The position numbers and the translations under genes were made by a program. Shown here piece after piece: positions 48,611 to 54,917 of a stretch of DNA of 54,917 bases. Each line of letters starts with the position of its first letter. The stretch's first letter is position 1. The stretch is from CAYTEO01 sp964436825 (lineage in GTDB: Bacteria; Krumholzibacteriota; Krumholzibacteriia; LZORAL124-64-63), in NCBI GenBank assembly GCA_964436825.1, contig CAYTEO010000013.1, forward strand, positions 1-54,917, given 5' to 3'. The notes beneath the pieces were generated by a model. That model saw only the letters and a program-made list of their open reading frames with translations. It made no database searches and was not told the DNA's origin.

Positions 48611-49873
48611 TCAGGTCTTCAACGGCTTCTTCCGGGCCGCCGGGAACAGGACGTTGTTCAGGATCAACCGGTAGCCGGGCGAGGTGCGGAACAGGTCCAG
48701 GTCCGTCGGCGGGTCGCCCACGGCGTGCTGGTAGTCCTCCGGATCGTGACCGCCCAGGAAGGTGAACGTCCCCCGTCCCCGCTTGCCGTGGATGTAGCGC
48801 ACCTCGTCGGTTCCCTCCACCTCCGCCAGGACGACGACGTCGCGCTTGAGGAAGCGGCGGTGGAACCCCGTCGTCTGCCCCATGAAGCCGTTGACGACGT
48901 TCACGTGGCACTGGGTCAGCATGGCCGGGACGGGATCGTACTTGGCGGCGAAGTCGAACAGCGTGAAGTAGTCCCCCTCCGGCCCGCGCAGCCGCGAGTA
49001 GTCGCTGGTGTCGATGTCCGAGTACTCGTAGACCAGGGGATTGGTGATGACGTGGAAGTGCTGGAACGCGAAGGTGCGACTCCAGTCGACCTTCTCCGCA
49101 TAGAGGGGGTCGACGGGCGTGCCGTCCAGCTCCGGGGCGACGATGTCGGTGCCCAGGAAGGCCAGGGCGATGTCGATGGTGTCGGTGGCCGAGCACATGG
49201 CGAACAGGAAGCCGCCCTGCTGGACGTAGTCGCGGATCTTCACCGCCACGGCGTGCTTCAGCTGCCAGACCGTCTCGAACCCCAGCGACGCCGCCATCTG
49301 TTCCAGCAGCGCCTTCTGCTGCAGGTACCACGGCGCGTTGCGGTACGAGGCATAGAACTTCCCGAACTGGCCGGTGAAGTCCTCGTGGTGAAGGTGGAGC
49401 CAGTCGTACCGCGACAGCTTCCCCGCCAGGACCTCCCGGTCGAAGACGGTCTCGAAAGGGATCTCGGCGTAGTTCAGCGCCAGGGTGACCGCGTCGTCCC
49501 ACGGCTGGAAGTTGGGCGGGACGTAGACGGCGATCCGCGGCGCCTTCTCCAGCAGGACGTCGTCCATGTTCTCCTGCCCGACGGTGGCGTCGATCTCCCG
49601 CTTCTGCGCGTCGGTGATCCTCTCGATCGACACCCCCCGCAGGCGGGCATCGGAGACGACGACCGGGTCGTCGCGGGTCAGGAAGCTGCCACCCCTGTAG
49701 TTCAGCAGCCAGTGGACGGTGCCGCCGCGCTCCAGGACCGCAAAGGCCAGTCCGTACGCCTTCAGATGGTTCTGCTGGGTCAGGTCCATGGGGACGAGCA
49801 GCCACTGGGCCGAAGCGCGACCCGCCAGGCCCAGGCCGGCGATCACCAGCAGGCAGCACAGGAATCTCCTCAT
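48611..49873 (-). CDS. Secreted GATase-like protein of the 'asparagine synthetase B' family found in Bacteroidetes
   Basis: A 420-aa protein with a signal peptide (1-23, ending ASA). Conserved stretches are LVPMDLTQQNHLKAYG, LLNYRGGSF, a Cys in FLFAMCSATDTIDIA that looks like a GATase/ThuA-type nucleophile elbow, LHLHHEDFTGQFGKF and FTFLGGHDPEDY near the end. Databases often call this family 'asparagine synthetase B', but it has neither the glutaminase nor the synthetase domain of AsnB. Its real role is unknown. The ATG overlaps the stop of the TPR gene (ATGA), placing it in an operon with the TPR and DUF4175-type genes. Confidence 0.72.
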   Translation of the reverse strand: MRRFLCCLLVIAGLGLAGRASAQWLLVPMDLTQQNHLKAYGLAFAVLERGGTVHWLLNYRGGSFLTRDDPVVVSDARLRGVSIERITDAQKREIDATVGQENMDDVLLEKAPRIAVYVPPNFQPWDDAVTLALNYAEIPFETVFDREVLAGKLSRYDWLHLHHEDFTGQFGKFYASYRNAPWYLQQKALLEQMAASLGFETVWQLKHAVAVKIRDYVQQGGFLFAMCSATDTIDIALAFLGTDIVAPELDGTPVDPLYAEKVDWSRTFAFQHFHVITNPLVYEYSDIDTSDYSRLRGPEGDYFTLFDFAAKYDPVPAMLTQCHVNVVNGFMGQTTGFHRRFLKRDVVVLAEVEGTDEVRYIHGKRGRGTFTFLGGHDPEDYQHAVGDPPTDLDLFRTSPGYRLILNNVLFPAARKKPLKT

Positions 49874-51798
49874 GACGTCGTCCTCCGGATCCGCTCGCGG
49901 GCGTCCTCCGCCTCGATGGCATCGGGGTACTGGTCCAGCAGGCGTTGCCACCACTGGAGGGCCTCGTCGCGACGGCCCGTCCCGGCCAGGACATCGCCGG
50001 CCAGCAGCAGGGCGGCCGCGGGATAGTGGCCGTCGGGGAAATCGGCGACGATGGCCCCGCACTGGGCGACGGCCTCGTCGACACGGCCGGTCAGGCTGTC
50101 CAGCCGGGCCAGCTCGAAGCGGGCACGTTCCAGGACCGGCCGGGGATGGTCACCGGCGGCGGGGACGGAGGCGCGCCGTGCGATGAGCTCCCGCAGCGCC
50201 TCCCGCTCCCGTCCGGGGTCGCGGCGCAGCCGCCAGTAGACGACCGGTGCGTAGAGCGCCAGCACGTCCGGTCCGCCGGCGGGATTCTCCAGCTCCTCGG
50301 CCAGCAACAGGCCCAGGTCGAGGGCGTCGTTGGTGACATCGAGCTGGGGATCGACCAGGGCGACGGCGGCCAGCCGGTCCCGCGCCGTCTCCCAAGCCCC
50401 CTCTGCCAGGTCGAGCTGTGCCAGCAGGTACTGGGCCCTGGCCGCGGCGGAGGGGAAATCCCGGTCGCGGCCCAGGCGGGTCAGCTCGGCCCGGGCGGCA
50501 GCCGTGTCGCCGGCGGCCAGCCGGCACTCGCCCAGGGTCAGGCGGGCCAGGGCCACCCCCTCCAGGGGCAGGTCAAGATCGGTCAGCAGGCGCTGCAGGG
50601 CGGCGGCCGCCTCCCGCGGCCTGCCGAGCCGGTCGCGCAGGAAGAGGGCCAGGCGGATCTGGGCCGAGTAGAGCCGGGTCGAGCCGGGGCTCCCCTCCCG
50701 GACCAGGTCCAGGACCCGCTGCAGGCGCGCGACGGCCCGCTCGGGATCGTCGTCCAGCAGCCCCGCGTCCAGGGCCTGCTCGGTGACACCGGCCAGCATG
50801 TCCAGCAGGCGGGGTCGACGGCCGGAGGCAGGGTCCTCGCGGCTGGCCAGCTCGTCCAGGACGGCCAGCATCCAGGTGGCGGCGGCCCGGCGCCGGCCGG
50901 GATCGGCCAGGGAGTCGAACCGCTGCTGCAGGTCGTGGACGACCCTCAACAGGAGGCGGCGGCCGACGGGATCGGTCCCGTCGAGCAGGGGCTGGACGGC
51001 GGCCAGCGCCTCGTCGCCCTGCCCCAGGTGGAGCCTGACGACGGCCTCCAGCAGGCGGGCGACGGCGCCGTCGGCGGACCGTCGACCGAGTTCGTCGGCC
51101 GTATCGGCCAGCACCGCGGGGTCGGTGACCCGTGCCAGCAGCTCACTCGCGACCAGGGAGAAGTTCAGGGGATTCTGGGCGAGATCGCGGAGCAGCTCGT
51201 CGACGGCTGCCCGGCGCCGCCCCAGGTCGAACAGGCAGGCCGCCCGATCGCGGGACAGTAGATGCTGGTCGTTCCTGGCCGCGCGGACCGAGTCGACGAC
51301 CGCCAGTCCCCGGTCGGGGTAGCCGGCCTCGCGGTAGAGCCGCGCGACCTCGCCCGCGGTGGCGACCTGGTTGGGACTGGAGCGGATCAGGCGTGCCAGG
51401 GAGGGCGCGGCCTCGGCGGGGCGCCCCGCCTGCAGGAGGGCCCGCCCCAGGGCGCGGTGCAGGGCGATGTCGTCCGGCGACTCCTGCAGGCCTTCCCGGC
51501 AGAGCCGGATGACCCTGTCCAGGTCGCCCAGGGCCGTGGCCACGGCGATGCGGCGCCGGCGCACCTCCCGGGCCGGCGCGCCCAGGCGCTCGGCCTCGTC
51601 CAGGAGGGTCTCGGCGCGACCCAGGCTCCCCAGGCGCACCATCCGGTCGGCGTCCCGCAGGCGGGAGCGCCACGGCTCGGGCATCTGCCGGAAGTTGTGA
51701 CGGGGCAGACGTTCCGGGATCCGGTCGGGGTGCTGGGCGGTGGCGGGAGCCGTCCCCCAGGGCAGCAGCAGCAGGAGCAGCAGGATACGTCCTCTCAT
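49870..51798 (-). CDS. Secreted tetratricopeptide-repeat protein
   Basis: A 642-aa protein with a signal peptide (1-21) followed almost entirely by helical repeats of TPR type (for example LGRALLQAGRPAEAAPSLAR and LLAGDVLAGTGRRDEALQWW). It is probably periplasmic and a scaffold for protein contacts. GGGAGGTG precedes the ATG. It overlaps the upstream DUF4175-type gene and the downstream gene by 4 bp each. Confidence 0.85.
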   Translation of the reverse strand: MRGRILLLLLLLPWGTAPATAQHPDRIPERLPRHNFRQMPEPWRSRLRDADRMVRLGSLGRAETLLDEAERLGAPAREVRRRRIAVATALGDLDRVIRLCREGLQESPDDIALHRALGRALLQAGRPAEAAPSLARLIRSSPNQVATAGEVARLYREAGYPDRGLAVVDSVRAARNDQHLLSRDRAACLFDLGRRRAAVDELLRDLAQNPLNFSLVASELLARVTDPAVLADTADELGRRSADGAVARLLEAVVRLHLGQGDEALAAVQPLLDGTDPVGRRLLLRVVHDLQQRFDSLADPGRRRAAATWMLAVLDELASREDPASGRRPRLLDMLAGVTEQALDAGLLDDDPERAVARLQRVLDLVREGSPGSTRLYSAQIRLALFLRDRLGRPREAAAALQRLLTDLDLPLEGVALARLTLGECRLAAGDTAAARAELTRLGRDRDFPSAAARAQYLLAQLDLAEGAWETARDRLAAVALVDPQLDVTNDALDLGLLLAEELENPAGGPDVLALYAPVVYWRLRRDPGREREALRELIARRASVPAAGDHPRPVLERARFELARLDSLTGRVDEAVAQCGAIVADFPDGHYPAAALLLAGDVLAGTGRRDEALQWWQRLLDQYPDAIEAEDARERIRRTTS

Positions 51799-54700
51799 GG
51801 CCGTGGCACCTCCCTGTCGCCCGTCAGCCAGCGGCCGACGGCGCGATAGTACTGCCGGACCAGGTCACGGTACTGCTGGGGAACCTGCTGGAGCCGGGCG
51901 GCCCGGAGCAGCCGTCCCTGCCGCCCCGGATCGCCGTTGTCGGCGCGCCCCTGCTGCCGGGCCAGGGGCTGCCTGGCTGCCTCTCCCCGGCGTCGTCGCT
52001 CGAAGTCCTTCTGGCGGACCGAGTGCTGGGCGTCGAGCAGCCTGCCGAGGATCCTTTCCTGGCGCCGCAGGGTCTGCTCGTCGACCTCCCCGGCACCCAG
52101 GGCGCGGGCGACACTCTCCATCTCCTGCGCCAGGCGCTCCAGGTCGCCCAGCAGCCTCTCCCCGTCGGGGAGGCTGCGCTTCAGCTCGTCCGCGGCGCGC
52201 GCCGCGCCCGCCAGCCCCTGCTGCTGCGACTGGAGCCGCTGCATGCTGGCCCGCAGCTGCTCGGTGGCCTGTTCGCTCAGCTTCCGCTGGAGCGCCTCGG
52301 TGGCGGCGTTGAGGGCCGCCTGCTGCTGGGACATCTGCTGGAGCTGCTGGGCCAGCTGGGGCAGCTGCTGTGAACCCTGACCGCCGGAACCGGTCATCTG
52401 GGCGCTGGTCAGCATGTTCGTCACCAGCTGGTTGATCTGTCCCAGCCCCCGCCGGGCGTCGTTCCGGGCCTGGCTTCCCCAGCCGCCGGTCAGGTTCCGC
52501 AGGGCGCCGTCCAGCTGGTCGGCCACCCGATCCAGCTGCTGCAGCAGGCGGAACGGGACCTTCGCGCTGGCGCCGACCGCGCTGCCCAGGTCCTCGCGCA
52601 GGGCGACGACGTGGCGCAGGATCCGCTTCTGCTGCCGGGGCAGCTCGGGCCGCCGCGTCGTGTGGAGATCGTCGGGGATCCGGGCGGCCAGCTCCTCCTG
52701 GCGCCGGGAGAGGGTCAGCAGGGAGAAGGCCAGACGGCGCAGGGTCTCGGCGGCGTACTGCTGCATGGCCATCTGCATGGCCTGCTGCCCCTTGACGACG
52801 ATGTGGTAGAGCGAGGCCAGGCTGCGCAGCGCCTCGCGCTGGGCCGCCGCCGCGTCGGGCGGGCTCTCGCCCCCGCTCTGCATCTTGCCGGCGGCCTGGC
52901 GCATCCGCTCGTCGGGACGCTCCCTCTCCAGCTCGGCCAGGGCCTCCTGCAGGGCCTGGCGCATCTGCTGCTCGGCGGGAGTGGGCTGCTCGCCGGGACG
53001 GGGCTCGCCGAGCTGCTCGAGGGCCTGGCGCATCTGCCGCTCCAGCGCCTCGAGCTGCGCGGCCAGGGCCTCCTGCTGGCGGGCCTGCTCGGCTGCCTCC
53101 GCGGCGCTGCGGGGACGCTCCGCGGCGTCGCGCAGGGCCTGCTGGCGCCGCAGCAACTCCTCCAGGGTCGAGGCCAGACCGGCCATCTGCTGCTCCTGCT
53201 GGAGCTCCGACATCAGGGAACGGGCCCGTTCCATCCGGTCCAGCACTTCCCGCTGCCGTTGCCGGAGACGATCGACGAGGTCGGCCAGGCGGGGATCGCC
53301 CTGCTCGCCGCCGGCCCGCTGCTGCCGCTGCAGCGCGTCCTGCAGCTGCTGCTGCAGCTCCTGCAGCCTGCGATCGCGTGTCCGGGCCAGCTCCTCGGCG
53401 AGCTGTTCCATCCGGTCCAGCAGCTCGGGCGTGGTCAGGTCCCGGCGGGCGGCGTCCTCCATCTGCCGCTGCAGCTCCCGCACCAGCTCCTCCAGACGCC
53501 GCTGGAGCTCCTGCTGCTTCTGCAGGGCCGCGGCGATCTCCTGCCGGCGGGCGAAGTCGGGAGCGGGGTCCTTGCGGAGCTGCCGCTCCAGGCGCGCCAG
53601 GTCCTCGGCGACGGCCTCCCCCTCGCGCCGCAGGGCCTCCAGGCCGGTCTGCTGGGAGTCCTGGGCCGCCAGCTGGCCCGCCAGCAGGTCGGTCCGGCCG
53701 GGGACGACCAGGCGCAGGACGGCGGACCGGCCGCGGCCGGGCGGCGAGGGACGGTTGTCGACGGCCTCGAGGCAGAGGGCCAGGGCATCGCCGGGCAGCA
53801 GGGAGAGACCGCCGACGGCGAGACGCAGGACGCCGTCCAGGTGGACGATCCCGGCGGCGGGCGGCCACCCCTCGGTCGCCACCGCGAGCCGGCCCAGGCC
53901 CGGCAGCGTGAACTCGCCCCGTCGGGCGCCCTCCGCCGACGACCAGAGGGTGATCCGCTGCCAGCTGGTGTCGGGGCGGGCCGCGGCCGCCTCGCGCCGG
54001 ACCAGCAGTTCCAGCCGGGAGAGGCCGAAGTCGTCATCGGCCCCGGCGGCCAGCTCGAGCCGCTGCCCGTCGAGGACGCCCCCGTTCTCCCGATCGCCGC
54101 GCAGGCGGGCGGTCGGTGGGCGGTCGGGCAGGACGGTCAGTCGCCGGTGCACCTCGCCACCGCCGGTCAGGCCGAAGGTGTCCCGCAGGGCGAGCGACCA
54201 GGTCAGGGACCGCTCGGCCCGCTGCTCGCCGCGAACCGTGTCGCCGCTGACGGTCCAGGCGACGGTATCGCCCAGGGAGGTGACGGCCGCGGCGGCCGTG
54301 ACCGGGTGGTTCGTCACCCCCCGCCAGCGGATGTGGCTGCCGGCAAGGGCCTCGACGACCGCCGGCACCTCCGGCAGGGTGTCGGCGGGCAGTCCCGTGT
54401 AGGCCGGCGGCGTGACGACGGCGGCCAGGTGGGTCAGCAGGGGCGGACGCAGGACACGGACGGTCCGCACGGGGGTCTGCATCCCGTCGCGGCGGAAGCG
54501 GTAGGTCAGGTCGTGGACGACGTCCCGCAGGACGACACGGTAGTGCCGGCACGGCGCGGGGACGGAATCGACCACCGCCTCGGCGGCCAGGCTCCGCCAG
54601 GGGCCGTCTCCCTCCCTCAGCTCGCAGCGGACGGGTCCGCGGGGGGTGCCGAAGTCGAGGGCGGCCAGCTCCAGGTCGGCATGAGCCCGCACGTGGCCGG

Positions 54701-54917
54701 GACCGTCGACCAGGTAGAGGCCGGCCCGCGGTGGCCTCCAGTCGGCGCTCAGCGGATGCTGCAACCGCTGCCAGCCGCGCACCAGGACGGGCGCGTCCAG
54801 CAGCAGCGCCGGGAGCGAGAGCAGGACCGCCCCGATCAGCAGCGCCAGCGACGGGCGCGCCCCCGGCAGCCGCAGCGCCCGCCCGGGCGACGTCGCCTCC
54901 AGCCGCCGGGCCGCGGC
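51795..54917 (-). CDS. DUF4175-type large membrane protein, 5' end outside the window
   Basis: At least 1040 residues are in the window and the frame stays open to the last base, so the N terminus is missing. The visible start holds a membrane helix (LALLIGAVLLSLPALLL), then a beta-rich region of Ig-like domains (about 60-340). A very long Gln/Arg/Leu-rich helical part (about 360-960) carries runs such as QQELQRRLEELVRELQ. The mix of N-terminal membrane helices, beta domains and a Gln-rich coiled coil is that of DUF4175 proteins. Function is unknown; a periplasmic structural role is likely. An in-frame GTG at 54782 would cut off the membrane helix and is not the real start. Confidence 0.75.
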   Translation of the reverse strand, partial: AAARRLEATSPGRALRLPGARPSLALLIGAVLLSLPALLLDAPVLVRGWQRLQHPLSADWRPPRAGLYLVDGPGHVRAHADLELAALDFGTPRGPVRCELREGDGPWRSLAAEAVVDSVPAPCRHYRVVLRDVVHDLTYRFRRDGMQTPVRTVRVLRPPLLTHLAAVVTPPAYTGLPADTLPEVPAVVEALAGSHIRWRGVTNHPVTAAAAVTSLGDTVAWTVSGDTVRGEQRAERSLTWSLALRDTFGLTGGGEVHRRLTVLPDRPPTARLRGDRENGGVLDGQRLELAAGADDDFGLSRLELLVRREAAAARPDTSWQRITLWSSAEGARRGEFTLPGLGRLAVATEGWPPAAGIVHLDGVLRLAVGGLSLLPGDALALCLEAVDNRPSPPGRGRSAVLRLVVPGRTDLLAGQLAAQDSQQTGLEALRREGEAVAEDLARLERQLRKDPAPDFARRQEIAAALQKQQELQRRLEELVRELQRQMEDAARRDLTTPELLDRMEQLAEELARTRDRRLQELQQQLQDALQRQQRAGGEQGDPRLADLVDRLRQRQREVLDRMERARSLMSELQQEQQMAGLASTLEELLRRQQALRDAAERPRSAAEAAEQARQQEALAAQLEALERQMRQALEQLGEPRPGEQPTPAEQQMRQALQEALAELERERPDERMRQAAGKMQSGGESPPDAAAAQREALRSLASLYHIVVKGQQAMQMAMQQYAAETLRRLAFSLLTLSRRQEELAARIPDDLHTTRRPELPRQQKRILRHVVALREDLGSAVGASAKVPFRLLQQLDRVADQLDGALRNLTGGWGSQARNDARRGLGQINQLVTNMLTSAQMTGSGGQGSQQLPQLAQQLQQMSQQQAALNAATEALQRKLSEQATEQLRASMQRLQSQQQGLAGAARAADELKRSLPDGERLLGDLERLAQEMESVARALGAGEVDEQTLRRQERILGRLLDAQHSVRQKDFERRRRGEAARQPLARQQGRADNGDPGRQGRLLRAARLQQVPQQYRDLVRQYYRAVGRWLTGDREVPRP

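Noticed and set aside
48611..49873. Assigning asparagine synthetase activity to the secreted protein
   Set aside because: The sequence has a signal peptide and lacks both the N-terminal Cys glutaminase domain and the AMP-forming synthetase motif, so the family name is not taken as function.
1..54917. CRISPR arrays, rRNA, tRNA, insertion sequences or prophage genes
   Set aside because: I looked for regular short direct repeats, rRNA/tRNA-like stretches and transposase or integrase proteins and saw none. Nearly all the sequence is accounted for by protein genes. A tRNAscan or Infernal run would settle small RNA genes.

Overview
This is a very GC-rich bacterial window, probably from a metagenome assembly because it contains a 100-N scaffold gap. 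It has no rRNA, tRNA, CRISPR array, transposase or phage gene that I can see. Three things point to an uncultured lineage around the FCB superphylum, such as Krumholzibacteriota or Eisenbacteria: two secreted proteins ending in FlgD-like/type IX-style sorting domains, a secreted protein of the Bacteroidetes family usually labelled 'asparagine synthetase B', and a DUF4175-like protein. That placement is inference. An envelope with an outer membrane is supported by a secretin, a lipoprotein and the sorting domains.

Layout. (1) 1-5049: two divergent GH13 glucan-degrading enzymes, one with four tandem starch-binding-type domains and cut by the window edge, the other a lipoprotein. (2) 5084-10889: a polysaccharide deacetylase translationally coupled to a ClC-type chloride transporter, then an M16 zinc peptidase on the plus strand. 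(3) 10911-15359, minus strand: cupin, flavin reductase-like protein, soluble histidine kinase, P-loop kinase-like protein, small Rho_N/SAP-like protein and secreted OB-fold protein. (4) 15675-27456, plus strand: a compact type IV pilus locus (pilB, pilC, pilin, three minor pilins, pilM-N-O-P-Q, pilT, pilD), preceded by an almost ideal sigma-54 promoter. (5) 27698-29971: an exported 16-17 heme cytochrome with a C-terminal sorting domain, its own sigma-70 promoter and an FNR-like operator. (6) 30047-33098: porGDAB 2-oxoacid:ferredoxin oxidoreductase. (7) 33293-39571: aroB, a secreted papain-like peptidase with a beta-helix and sorting domain, and priA. (8) 39686-44150: a signalling operon (GGDEF response regulator, receiver, GAF-histidine kinase-GAF-HD-GYP fusion, receiver) behind a second sigma-54-like element. 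(9) 44279-48570: HAD hydrolase-nnr-tsaD operon and a CPBP membrane protease. (10) 48611-54917: secreted GATase-like protein, TPR protein and a DUF4175-type membrane protein, cut by the window edge.

How it fits together. The pilus ATPase PilB carries MshEN-type repeats, known in relatives to bind c-di-GMP. The signalling operon encodes GGDEF and HD-GYP domains that both have altered signature residues. Both the pilus locus and the signalling operon carry sigma-54-like elements, which suggests a shared sigma-54/c-di-GMP layer over surface behaviour. The heme protein directly follows the pilus locus, has surface-anchoring features and a redox-type operator, and coexists with a ferredoxin-linked oxidoreductase. 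This is consistent with electron exchange at the cell surface. The cytochrome also contains a perfect 413-bp internal duplication. Several gene ends carry long GC hairpins without a U-tract.
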